In this document: in pieces, positions 1 to 7,812 of the stretch
Position numbering within the stretch: the first letter of the stretch is position 1
How the letters are laid out: each line of letters begins with the position of its first letter
Source of the DNA: Tabrizicola piscis
GTDB taxonomy: Bacteria; Pseudomonadota; Alphaproteobacteria; Rhodobacterales; Rhodobacteraceae
Reading direction: 5' to 3'
NCBI RefSeq assembly: GCF_003940805.1
Contig: NZ_CP034328.1
Coordinates: forward strand, 3,410,001-3,474,000
Length of the DNA stretch: 64,000 nucleotides
Translations under genes and position numbers: made by a program
The notes under the pieces: generated by a model
Told to the model about the DNA's origin: nothing
The model's input: the letters and a program-made list of their open reading frames with translations, nothing else
Database searches by the model: none

Positions 1-309
1 AACCCCGAACAGAATCGAAAGCCAAATCCCCATGCGCGTGTCGCGGCGCACCTGTGCCTCGTCCCCGCGGCCAAGCGCTGCGGCGACCATTGGCATCACT
101 GCCTTGGCAAAGCCTGACCCAAGCACATAGACGATGAAGAACGACGACGCCCCCAGCACCACTGCGGCCAAAGGCACGACGCCATAGCGGCCCATCATCA
201 CCACGTCGGTGACATGCAGCGCCATCTGCGCCAGGTGTGAGCCTGCCAGCGGCAGACCCAGCGCCAGCGTCTCGCGCGCGTGGGTCGAGGGGGTCATGGG
301 GGTTGTCAT
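1..309 (-). CDS. MATE family multidrug efflux transporter, N-terminal part (cut by window edge)
   Basis: Only the first 103 codons are visible; the rest lies left of position 1. The translation has the MATE N-terminal pattern: a short polar start, then LALGLPLAGSHLAQMALHVT and DVVMMGRYGVVPLAAV, followed by a second helix and a basic loop with RRDTRMG. MATE proteins export cationic drugs or metabolites across the inner membrane using a Na+ or H+ gradient. Two in-frame ATGs exist, at 309 and 297; I use the upstream one, but neither has a clear ribosome site. The gene reads away from the NicO gene's 3' end. Family assignment is fairly firm; substrate is unknown. Confidence 0.75.
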   Translation of the reverse strand, partial: MTTPMTPSTHARETLALGLPLAGSHLAQMALHVTDVVMMGRYGVVPLAAVVLGASSFFIVYVLGSGFAKAVMPMVAAALGRGDEAQVRRDTRMGIWLSILFGV

Positions 310-366
310 GGCGCCGGATTACGCTGCCATCGGGCGGTTCACAAGTCGGCGCGTGTCCCGTGGTGC

Positions 367-1335
367 CTAAAAAACAAGCAGCCACAGGGCGGTGATCGCG
401 ATCACCCCGCCAAAGGTCACCTCGACGATCGGCAAGGCGCGGGCGATCCGGCCGCCGCCAAGCCCTTGCAGCGCGCCCTCGCGGGCCCAGACGGCAAGGC
501 CGGCGACAGTCACAGTGACCAGCGCCGTGCCAAGGCCCATGACAAAGGCCCCGACGATCCCGGCCGCAGCAATCCCCAACTGCCAGGTCAGGATCAGCAC
601 GAACAGCGCCCCCGTGCAGGGCCGCAGCGCAATGCCCGCCACCAAGGCCAGCGCATCGCGCCAACCGGTCAGTCGGCTGACTTGCTCCAGCGTCGGGCCA
701 TGGGCGTGGCCACAGGTGGCGCAATGGGCGTCATGGTCGTGGTGCCCGTGGTCGTGGTGAGCGTGGTCGTGGTGGTCGTGGTGGTCATGGTCATGGTGAC
801 CGTGGTCATGCGAATGCCCATGCCCGGCGCCTGCCGCGCCACCTGCCGCCCGCAGCCCCCTGACCCCGCGCCAGACCAGCCACAGCCCCAAGCCCGCGAT
901 CATCGCGTGGCTGGCCGGGGCCATCCAGCGGTCGGCGGCCCCCTCGACCGCTTGCCGTGTCAGGCCCAGCACAGCTACCGCTGCATAGACGAGGCCCACC
1001 GCCACCGCCGCCTGCGCAAGGCTTGAGGCGAGCGCCAGACCGGCCAGCGGCCCCATCGGCACCCGCCGCGCCACGCCATAGCCGCCGATCAGCAGCTTGC
1101 CATGCCCCGGCCCCGCCGCATGCAGCACGCCATAGCCGAAACATACCGCCCAGAATGCCGCCAGCGCCCCCGGCTCGCCCCCGCGCAGGGCACGGATCGC
1201 GCCGGCCAACCGGTTCTGCGCGGCTTCCTGCGCACCCCGCAGCCAGCCGGCCAGGCCATCAAGCCCCCCAGTCAGCCACAGGACGGCGATAACCACCACG
1301 AGCGCCAGCCCGCCAAAGCCTACTGCGCGGCGCAT
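367..1335 (-). CDS. NicO/RcnA-type nickel/cobalt transporter with histidine-rich loop
   Basis: A 322-residue inner-membrane protein. The motif HAAGPGHGK at residues 72-80 is the NicO-family signature, and RPCTGALFVL near residue 238 is the second conserved helix motif. Between them, residues about 172-212 form a cytoplasmic-type loop made mostly of His and Asp, ending in a CATC pair, suited to binding Ni, Co or Zn. RcnA proteins export Ni/Co, but in alphaproteobacteria related proteins may import, so the direction is not settled. It overlaps the DUF1007 gene upstream by 16 bases, so the two are surely co-transcribed. No metalloregulator gene is adjacent. Confidence 0.85.
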   Translation of the reverse strand: MRRAVGFGGLALVVVIAVLWLTGGLDGLAGWLRGAQEAAQNRLAGAIRALRGGEPGALAAFWAVCFGYGVLHAAGPGHGKLLIGGYGVARRVPMGPLAGLALASSLAQAAVAVGLVYAAVAVLGLTRQAVEGAADRWMAPASHAMIAGLGLWLVWRGVRGLRAAGGAAGAGHGHSHDHGHHDHDHHDHHDHAHHDHGHHDHDAHCATCGHAHGPTLEQVSRLTGWRDALALVAGIALRPCTGALFVLILTWQLGIAAAGIVGAFVMGLGTALVTVTVAGLAVWAREGALQGLGGGRIARALPIVEVTFGGVIAITALWLLVF

Positions 1336-1973
1336 GTCACGCGGACCTCTTCGGCATAGTTCTTGCCGACGGCAGGATAGCTCATCTCAACGTCCGCATC
1401 GGGGGTGAATTCCTGCAACGCGGCCAAGAGCGCCTCATCCGCAGCATCCAGATCGGGAACGAAAGTCTCGGCCACACAGCCCGCGCCGCCCGTCAGAACC
1501 GGGTCATGCGCGATGGTGTAGGCGGTGTAATAGCCCGGATCATAGACTTGCACGATCAGCGGCGCGTCACCCAACGGGACCGGAGCATCGAAGACCCGCA
1601 CATGCGAAGACGTGATGCGCCCCGCATCGTAACCTGCGGTCCAGTCCTGCGGCCCGGACAGCGCGAGTTCGGCGTCCTTCATCAACACATAGGTATCGCC
1701 CGCAAAGCCCGGAATCCAGTTCATGTCGAACCCGGACAATTGCGCCTGTTCCTCGGGTGTCAGCTTGCCATCCCAATCGGGGTCCAGACCCATGTCGCCA
1801 ACGATGTAGAGCGAATAGAGATCATCGTAGGTCCAGCTGATCCGCACCCCGGTGGCGGCATTGTCGGCGTTGATCAGCACCTCGACCTTGGTGTCGATGA
1901 ACACATGCGGATGGGACAGGGCAGGGCCTGCGCCCGCCACCATCATGCCGCCGATCAGGACCCATCGCTTCAT
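1320..1973 (-). CDS. DUF1007 family secreted protein with an EF-hand-like loop
   Basis: The start at 1973 gives MKRWVLIGGMMVAGAGPALS, a normal Sec signal peptide, so I prefer it to the longer frame opening at 2009. The mature protein begins HPHVFIDTKVEVL, typical of DUF1007, whose members are periplasmic partners of NicO transporters. Around residue 80 is DPDWDGKLTPEE, which fits the Dx[DN]xDG...E pattern of an EF-hand calcium loop. Two cysteines near the C-terminal third could form a disulfide in the periplasm. It overlaps the transporter gene by 16 bases. A periplasmic metal-binding or delivery role is inference from the pairing; the family has no proven biochemical function. Confidence 0.8.
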   Translation of the reverse strand: MKRWVLIGGMMVAGAGPALSHPHVFIDTKVEVLINADNAATGVRISWTYDDLYSLYIVGDMGLDPDWDGKLTPEEQAQLSGFDMNWIPGFAGDTYVLMKDAELALSGPQDWTAGYDAGRITSSHVRVFDAPVPLGDAPLIVQVYDPGYYTAYTIAHDPVLTGGAGCVAETFVPDLDAADEALLAALQEFTPDADVEMSYPAVGKNYAEEVRVTCAAQ

Positions 1974-2052
1974 GCGTGCGAACCTAATGTTCCCCGGCGC
2001 CCGCGCCAAGGGGCGTCCGTGTCACGGTGGCAAGCCCCCGCCTGAGCCGGGG

Positions 2053-2982
2053 TCAACCGCGCTGCATTGCCGGGTGGGTCGCCGCTTCATAGATGTCGGG
2101 CACCGCGCCCAGCACTTGCGCCGCACGCCCCACGATCAGCGGGTCCGGCACGCCGATCGCCGCGTGATCCTTGTTGGGGTAATCGACCGTCGACAGGAAA
2201 TGCTTCATGCAGTTCAGCCGCGCGCGTTTCTTGTCATTCGACTTGACGATCACCCAGGGCGCATCGGCGGTGTCGGTGTAGAAGAACATCGCCTCTTTCG
2301 CCTCGGTATAGTCGTCCCAGCGGTCAAGCGATGCCTTGTCGATGGGGGAAAGCTTCCACATTTTCAACGGGTCGGTCTCGCGGGCGACAAAGCGGGTGCG
2401 CTGCTCTTCGCGGGTGACGCTGAACCAGTATTTGTGCAGCCTGATGCCGGATCGGACCAGCATTCGCTCCAGCTCGGGTGCCTGGCGCATGAATTCAAGG
2501 TATTCGGACGGGGTGCAGAAGCCCATCACCCGCTCGACCCCCGCGCGGTTGTACCAGCTGCGGTCGTAGAACACCATTTCCCCCGCCGTGGGCAGATGCG
2601 CGATATAGCGTTGAAAGAACCACTGGCCCTTTTCCACGTCCGACGGTTTGGACAGCGCGCAGACCCGGGCATAGCGCGGGTTCAGATGTTCCATGAACCG
2701 CTTGATCGTGCCGCCCTTGCCGGCAGCATCGCGGCCTTCCATCAGGATGACGAACTTCTGCCCGGTCTCCTGCGCCCAGATCTGGACCTTCAGAAGCTCG
2801 GCCTGCAGGCGGGCCTTTTCCGCCTCATAGGTTGCCCGGCCCATCAGGCGGGCGTAGGGGTACCGACCGGATTCAAAGGCTTGCCGCAAGGGTGCGGTGC
2901 CAACTTCGGGGAAGTGTTTCGGCCCGCTGGCCGCCGCGGTGTCCGTCTGCGCGACGGTAATCTCTGCACTGGTGTCTTCCAA
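2053..2982 (-). CDS. ppk2: Polyphosphate kinase 2 (PPK2)
   Basis: PPK2 transfers phosphate between polyphosphate and nucleoside diphosphates in the cytoplasm. The P-loop GRDAAGKGG lies at about residues 83-91 and the lid/Walker B segment FYDRSWYNRAGVERV at about 138, both diagnostic. The protein has the single-domain length (about 309 residues) of class I PPK2. Start choice: the longest frame opens with a GTG at 3021 that has no ribosome site, whereas a TTG at 2982 is preceded five bases upstream by GGGAGGGG; I chose the TTG. The gene stands alone between the DUF1007 gene and the LuxR-like regulator. Family call is secure; whether ADP or GDP is preferred cannot be read here. Confidence 0.9.
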   Translation of the reverse strand: MEDTSAEITVAQTDTAAASGPKHFPEVGTAPLRQAFESGRYPYARLMGRATYEAEKARLQAELLKVQIWAQETGQKFVILMEGRDAAGKGGTIKRFMEHLNPRYARVCALSKPSDVEKGQWFFQRYIAHLPTAGEMVFYDRSWYNRAGVERVMGFCTPSEYLEFMRQAPELERMLVRSGIRLHKYWFSVTREEQRTRFVARETDPLKMWKLSPIDKASLDRWDDYTEAKEAMFFYTDTADAPWVIVKSNDKKRARLNCMKHFLSTVDYPNKDHAAIGVPDPLIVGRAAQVLGAVPDIYEAATHPAMQRG

Positions 2983-3237
2983 TTGCCCCTCCCGTGACCT
3001 GTCCGGGGTGCATATTGGCACAGAATGCAGATTTTCGCTTTGATCGGGGTCAAATGTGACGGTGTCTGCAGTCGGCCCCGAAAAACCAAGCGGGGCGGCA
3101 GGGTTCCAGTACCCACCGCCCCTGTATGAAGAAGGTCTGTCGCAAAGCCTTTGTCGCCAATATCGCGCGACAACCCATGGCTACCAAATCCCGCCGGATG
3201 GCGCATACCCCAACTGCGGTAGGCGGCGAGGTCTTCG

Positions 3238-5010
3238 TCAGGCAACGTCGCTGCGCGCCATGTGTTCAACGGCGTCCAGCACCTGCGGCCATTCCGCCAT
3301 GAACAGAAGCTGTCCGGTCCCGGGCAGAAACCGAACCTCAAGCTGCGGATACTCTGCCGCCAGTTCGCGGATCGTCGCGACGGGCGACTGCGGGTCCTGA
3401 TCGCCCTGCAGGAGCAGGACCGGCACCCGGACCGCACGCACGACGTCGGACCAGTCCTTCTCGGACCCGATGCATTCCGCCGTAAAGGCCGCATGAGCCG
3501 ACCATTTCGCCGTCATGCAGATGTCCGACCCTTCCAGCACCGCGGCCCGCACCTCGGGCCGGTCAAAGGTTTCCATGTCGGCAGCACTGCCGCCGTTGAC
3601 CTGACGGAAGAACGCCTCCTTGCCCAAGCGGCGGGCCAGACTGAAGCCTGCCTGCACAAGGAACGGCAGCACCTTCGGCGCATAGCGGGCATTGGCCAGA
3701 ATGAAGCGCTGCCACTTGTCCATCCGGTCATACTGGGCCGCACTGCGCAGCGGCAGCTGGCAGGCCGCGCCGACGATCGCGCGGACAAGGTCCGGGCGCT
3801 GGATCGACAGGTTCATGGCAAAGCGCAAGTCAGCCCCCAGCGGAACGGCCACCGCGCCCTTGAGGCCCAGATGATCCAGCACCGCCGCATAGTCGCGCGT
3901 GACACCTGCCAGATGGTCAACCTCCCGAGGAAGCGGGTCGGTCCGGCCATAGCCCGCCCGGACCGGCACGATGATTCGCAACCCCCGGGCCGCCGCCGCA
4001 CGCTCCGCCGTCGCGGGCCAGCGGATCAGCCCGAAATCAAGGTGCATGTACAAGACCGGCCGGCCGCGCGGATCGCCGAATTCAATCCAGGTCAGCCGCC
4101 GCCCATCCGTCCCCCGTATCTCGCGCAGGGCACGCCGCTCCAGAGCGCCGCGCGGTGGCAGGGCAGGGTCCGCCTGCACCGGGATCAGCGCCACGTCCAT
4201 CAGCCCCAGCACAACGCGCACCAGTTCCGACTGGCTGTGCGTTTCGGTCTTGGCCAGCACCGACCGCACTTGTGTCCGCACCGTCTCGACCGACCGGCCC
4301 CGCGCTTCGGCGATGTCGCGCAGCGGCAGGCCCAGCGTCACTCCGCGCACGATCTCGACCTCGGCGGCGGTCAGCCCGAACGCCTCTTGCACCGTGACCT
4401 CGAACCCCTCCGGCCAGACCAGTTCCGTCGACACGACCAAGGCCAAGGGCCGCGCGCTGGACCCTTCCACCGGACTGACCCGCAGGATCACCGGGCTGCC
4501 CGTGGTCATCGACCTGATCCGCAGCGTCACGACCTTTTCCGCCTTCCGCGCCGCCACCCGGCGGATTGCGTCGGACAGCAGCACGCGATCTTCCGCGTCA
4601 AACGGCAGATCCGCGAAAGCGCCACCCTCTGCCACCCCGAACGCCAGCACGGCCGCCCGGTTGCACCCGGCCAGCCTTGTGCCGCCATCGCTCAGAAACG
4701 CGGCCGAGCGGGTGATATCGGCAAGCACCGTCCGGCTGCCCTGCGCCTGCTGGCTGGCATCGAACCGGTCCAGAAAGACCGTCGCCCGCTCCAGATGCGC
4801 CTCGATCTCGGGATCCTCAAGCTGGATCGCGCTTTCGACCGGGCCGACCCGCAGCGCCGCTGCCCGGCCTTCCCAGACCTCAAGCAATTCCTCCAGCCGG
4901 ATCGGATCGACCGCGACATCGTACAACCGCTCAACAATCTCGGCCCGGTGGTCGCGATTGGTGAAAGCGGCGCTGGTCTGCGGTCTGGTGGGCGGTCTGG
5001 TTTCTGTCAT
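3238..5010 (-). CDS. LuxR-type regulator fused to a degenerate alpha/beta-hydrolase domain
   Basis: A 590-residue protein starting at MTETRPP (the frame runs to 5061 but this ATG is more natural). Residues about 1-205 are an unassigned N-terminal region. Residues about 212-268 are a LuxR/GerE helix-turn-helix (FGLTAAEVEIVRG, then RSVETVRTQVRSVLAK). Residues about 305-590 have an alpha/beta-hydrolase layout, with the acid residue in LLLQGDQDP at about 538. The nucleophile elbow, normally GxSxG, reads AVPLGAD, and the position of the catalytic histidine near the C-terminus reads PGTGQLLFMAE with Gln instead of His. The domain is therefore probably a ligand sensor, not an enzyme. It diverges from the GST gene. 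The target genes and ligand are unknown. Confidence 0.8.
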   Translation of the reverse strand: MTETRPPTRPQTSAAFTNRDHRAEIVERLYDVAVDPIRLEELLEVWEGRAAALRVGPVESAIQLEDPEIEAHLERATVFLDRFDASQQAQGSRTVLADITRSAAFLSDGGTRLAGCNRAAVLAFGVAEGGAFADLPFDAEDRVLLSDAIRRVAARKAEKVVTLRIRSMTTGSPVILRVSPVEGSSARPLALVVSTELVWPEGFEVTVQEAFGLTAAEVEIVRGVTLGLPLRDIAEARGRSVETVRTQVRSVLAKTETHSQSELVRVVLGLMDVALIPVQADPALPPRGALERRALREIRGTDGRRLTWIEFGDPRGRPVLYMHLDFGLIRWPATAERAAAARGLRIIVPVRAGYGRTDPLPREVDHLAGVTRDYAAVLDHLGLKGAVAVPLGADLRFAMNLSIQRPDLVRAIVGAACQLPLRSAAQYDRMDKWQRFILANARYAPKVLPFLVQAGFSLARRLGKEAFFRQVNGGSAADMETFDRPEVRAAVLEGSDICMTAKWSAHAAFTAECIGSEKDWSDVVRAVRVPVLLLQGDQDPQSPVATIRELAAEYPQLEVRFLPGTGQLLFMAEWPQVLDAVEHMARSDVA

Positions 5011-5125
5011 GCCCGAAACCTGAGCCACTATGCGCGCCACATCAAGGGACCACTGCCCCACGGACCCCCCTTTTTCTTTGCCGGTTCAGGCTTTACGCTT
5101 GGCCCACACCGACAGGAGGTTTCGG

Positions 5126-5785
5126 ATGATCACCCTTTACGGCGCTTTCCGGTCCCGCGCATCGCGCCCGATCTGGCTGCTTTACGAACTGGACCTTCCG
5201 TTCACGCATGTGAATGTCATTCAGGGCTATCGCCTGGCACAGGCCAGCGCGCCCGATGCCCCGCTCAACACCACCTCGCCTGCCTTCCTGAAGGTCAACC
5301 CGCTGGGCCAGATCCCGGCCTATGTCGAGGATGATCTGGTCCTGACCGAGTCGCTGGCCATCACCAACCACATCGCCCGCACGCGCGGCGGTGCCCTTGG
5401 TCCGCAAACGGCAGCCGAAGCCGCCCTGATGGATCAATGGACCTTGTTCGCCGTCACCGCGGCCGAGGGTCCGGGGCTGGAAATCATGAAGATCACCAAC
5501 GACGGGGGCGACAAGACCGTCGAAGGCCAGGCCGCCATCGGCATACTGGCCGAGAGACTCCGCCGTCCCCTGAAGCGGCTGGAAACACACTTTGCCACCC
5601 ATAGCCACCTGGTGGGAGAGCGCTTCACCGTCGCCGACATCAACCTGGCTGAGTGCCTGCGTTACGCGCAAAGCCACCCCACGCTGTTCAACGAGTTCCC
5701 GGCCGTGAAGACATGGCTGGAGGCGTGCCAGGCCCGCCCGGCGTTCAAGAAGATGTGGGCTGCAAGACTGGCCGAGCCCGTATAG
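5126..5785 (+). CDS. Glutathione S-transferase family protein
   Basis: Starts at MITLYGAFRSRASRP, nine bases after a strong AGGAGG (5115-5120 region); the longer upstream frame is spurious. The N-terminal thioredoxin-like domain has the expected beta-alpha-beta start, the cis-Pro segment KVNPLGQIPAYV and the glutathione-gamma-Glu binding pair LTESLAI. The C-terminal helical domain contains GERFTVADINLAE, the N-capping box of GSTs. About 219 residues, usual length. Ser12/Arg13 near the N-terminus may be the catalytic position. It is divergent from the LuxR-like regulator with about 115 bases between them, so that regulator could control it. Substrate cannot be inferred. Confidence 0.85.
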   Translation: MITLYGAFRSRASRPIWLLYELDLPFTHVNVIQGYRLAQASAPDAPLNTTSPAFLKVNPLGQIPAYVEDDLVLTESLAITNHIARTRGGALGPQTAAEAALMDQWTLFAVTAAEGPGLEIMKITNDGGDKTVEGQAAIGILAERLRRPLKRLETHFATHSHLVGERFTVADINLAECLRYAQSHPTLFNEFPAVKTWLEACQARPAFKKMWAARLAEPV

Positions 5786-5796
5786 CACCGGCAGGA

Positions 5797-5847
5797 GCGG
5801 GGGTTTCACACCCCCGCACCCCCGTGGGATATTTGGGGAAGAGAAAG
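5797..5847 (+). repeat. Interspersed hairpin + GGATATTTGG element, copy 1
   Basis: A stem of GCGGGGG/CCCCCGC with a TTTCACA loop is followed by CCCCGTGGGATATTTGGG and GAAGAGAAAG. It sits 12 bases after the GST stop codon. Five more copies occur in the window. It may act as a transcript end, though there is no T run. Confidence 0.7.
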
Positions 5848-5915
5848 CGCATAGGACGTGCTTGTTCAAGCGCGCATCTGCGAATTCAAACTGTCCCTGC
5901 TTTTGCTGCCCGGCA

Positions 5916-6524
5916 TCACGCCAACCCGTGCATCTTGGCGAAGCTGTCCAGATCCCGATCCTTCTGCCAAGAATACTCGGCCCAGCCAGCCACTTTCTCG
6001 GCCGTTTCAGGTCCGTGCATCACGGCGATCGCGCCCAGCGCCATGTCCATTCCAGCCGATACGCCAGATGAGGTGATGAATTTTCCATCCTCGACCCAGC
6101 GTGCTTGTCGAACCCAGTGAACCTTCGGCCCTTGATCCGCGACCCATGCGAAGGCCATCTTGTTGGTCGTGGCACGACGTCCGTCCAGCACGCCCGCCTT
6201 CGCCAGAAGCGCGCTGCCAGTGCAAACGCTCAGACAGAACTCGCTGCATTCGGAGGCGCCCGCGATCCAATCGAGCAGCCGGGTATTGCCAACCTCACGC
6301 CGGGTTCCGGCACCCCCCGGCACGAACAAGATGTCGTAGGCAGGACCATCCCCGATGGTCGCGTCCGCGCAAGCCGACGGCCCCTGTCCGCTGCGCACCG
6401 GCCCGGCAGTCTCGGCCACAAGTGTAAGAGAATACGCGTCGTCAAGCAGGCCAAACATCTCCAACGGGCCGAAAACATCCAGCAACTCGAACCCCGGGAA
6501 AATCAAGGCGCCGATCCTGCGCAT
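5916..6524 (-). CDS. DJ-1/PfpI family protein (glutamine amidotransferase-like fold)
   Basis: Starts at MRRIGALIFPGFELLDVFGP, the standard opening of this family; the 12 upstream in-frame residues lack a ribosome site. The nucleophile elbow is LSVCTGSALLAKAG with the reactive Cys, preceded by ILFVPGGAGTR containing the acidic/Gly region, and followed by SSGVSAGMDMALG. Length 202 residues, normal. Members include isonitrile hydratase, glyoxalase III-like and chaperone proteins; the sequence here looks closest in style to the isonitrile-hydratase subgroup, but that is a guess. It stands alone and is transcribed away from the epimerase gene. Confidence 0.85.
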   Translation of the reverse strand: MRRIGALIFPGFELLDVFGPLEMFGLLDDAYSLTLVAETAGPVRSGQGPSACADATIGDGPAYDILFVPGGAGTRREVGNTRLLDWIAGASECSEFCLSVCTGSALLAKAGVLDGRRATTNKMAFAWVADQGPKVHWVRQARWVEDGKFITSSGVSAGMDMALGAIAVMHGPETAEKVAGWAEYSWQKDRDLDSFAKMHGLA

Positions 6525-6608
6525 GGGATTGCCTTTGCCAAATCCGGCGACACGCGCCACCAGCCCAAAATCACAGAGGTGACGTCGTGCTGCAACCGGG
6601 ATGTGTCA

Positions 6609-6650
6609 ACACCCCGCGGAAGGCCAGGCCAAGCCGCGGGGTGTCTTTCC
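6609..6650. terminator. Perfect 11-bp hairpin, possible terminator
   Basis: ACACCCCGCGG and CCGCGGGGTGT pair over 11 bases around a 14-base loop, followed on the plus strand by CTTTCCCTT. It lies in the gap between the DJ-1 gene start and the end of the epimerase gene. The T tract is weak, so termination is uncertain. Confidence 0.4.
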
Positions 6651-6744
6651 CTTCGCGGTCATCGGCGTCCCCGCCTGTACCGCCCGACCAACCTGCGACG
6701 ATTCGAGTAAACACGCGATTAACGTTAACGCGCCTCTTCAAGAA

Positions 6745-6797
6745 GGCTTTCTCTTCAACAAATATCCCACGGGGGTTCGGGGGTGTGAAACCCCCGG
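6745..6797 (-). repeat. Interspersed hairpin + GGATATTTGG element, copy 2
   Basis: On the minus strand it reads GGGGGTTTCACACCCCC, then CCCCCGTGGGATATTTG and GAAGAGAAAG, almost identical to copy 1. It lies 11 bases beyond the epimerase stop codon, again in the sense orientation. Confidence 0.7.
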
Positions 6798-6807
6798 CGA
6801 CCTTGGC

Positions 6808-7692
6808 TCAGGGCACCTGTTTTTGCCAAGGATGCGCCTCTTTGAACCCCAGAACCTCCCGGATCTTCCGGTTCGACAAAAGCCCCTCCCGCTCTCCCAC
6901 CGGCCGCGACAGCGGCACGTTCGGAAAGAACCGCGCCAGAAGTTCCGAATTCGGCTGCGGCACCGCGTTCTCATCATTCACCGCGTTGAACACCTGGAAG
7001 CCCAGCCCGTCCTTCTGCAGGCAGAGGTCTACGATCTGCCCCAGATCCCGCGCGTCGATATAGCTGAAGGTGATCCGCCGCCGCAGCCCCGGATCCTCAG
7101 CCAAGGGTGGGAAGAGAGTCGCATATTCATGAGGCTCCACCACATTCCCGATCCGCAAGGCATAGACATCCGCCCCGAACCGCCGCTGGAAGCTGCGCGC
7201 CGTGACCTCGTTCACCTTCTTCGACATGCCGTAGCTGTCCATCGGGTCGATGTCATAATCCTCCTCCAACGGCAGGAGCTTCGGGTCTACCACCCCGTCG
7301 CTGAAACACACCCCATAGGTCGTCTCGCTTGAGGCGATGATCACCTTCCGGATCCCCATCTTCAGCGCCGCTTCCAGCACGTTGTAGGTCCCTACCGTGT
7401 TCACCCGGTAGGTCTCGGTATCCGGCACCATCCCGTACCTTGGCACCGCCGCGAAATGCACCACGGCGTCAAACAGCTTCGCCGCCCCGTCCTCCATCTC
7501 CTCATAGCCCGCATGGGTCCGCATCGCCGAATAGACCTGCCCTGCGTCGCAGATATCGCCCGTCAGGTCATGCACCCCCGGAAGCCCCAGGGGCACCCGG
7601 TCAAAGTTCAGCACCTTATGCCCCTGCGCCACCAGATACGGCACCACATGCTTCCCCGCCTTGCCCGATCCGCCCGTGAACAGCACCCGCAT
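6808..7692 (-). CDS. NAD(P)-dependent epimerase/dehydratase (extended SDR)
   Basis: The coding start is MRVLFTGGSGKAGKHVV at 7692, seven bases after GGAGG; the very long minus frame reaching 9783 is only the antisense of parE joined in frame. TGGSGKAG is the dinucleotide-binding glycine motif, HFAAVPRYG and SSETTYG follow, and the catalytic YxxxK is YGMSK. About 294 residues, usual for extended SDRs acting on nucleotide sugars or similar substrates. It is followed by repeat copy 2. Divergent from parE. Substrate unknown. Confidence 0.85.
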   Translation of the reverse strand: MRVLFTGGSGKAGKHVVPYLVAQGHKVLNFDRVPLGLPGVHDLTGDICDAGQVYSAMRTHAGYEEMEDGAAKLFDAVVHFAAVPRYGMVPDTETYRVNTVGTYNVLEAALKMGIRKVIIASSETTYGVCFSDGVVDPKLLPLEEDYDIDPMDSYGMSKKVNEVTARSFQRRFGADVYALRIGNVVEPHEYATLFPPLAEDPGLRRRITFSYIDARDLGQIVDLCLQKDGLGFQVFNAVNDENAVPQPNSELLARFFPNVPLSRPVGEREGLLSNRKIREVLGFKEAHPWQKQVP

Positions 7693-7812
7693 CGCCAAAT
7701 CCTCCATTGCTCGCTCCATACCTAGGCCACACCCCCTCGCCCGACCACCCCCTACATCTTGCGCCCCACCCCCCTCGGATGATCTAATGCCTGCAACAAG
7801 AAGGGTATCCCC

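Noticed and set aside
3262..5334. Plus-strand frame of 690 codons
   Set aside because: Antisense to the LuxR-type gene; low-complexity His/Arg/Gly composition and no motifs.
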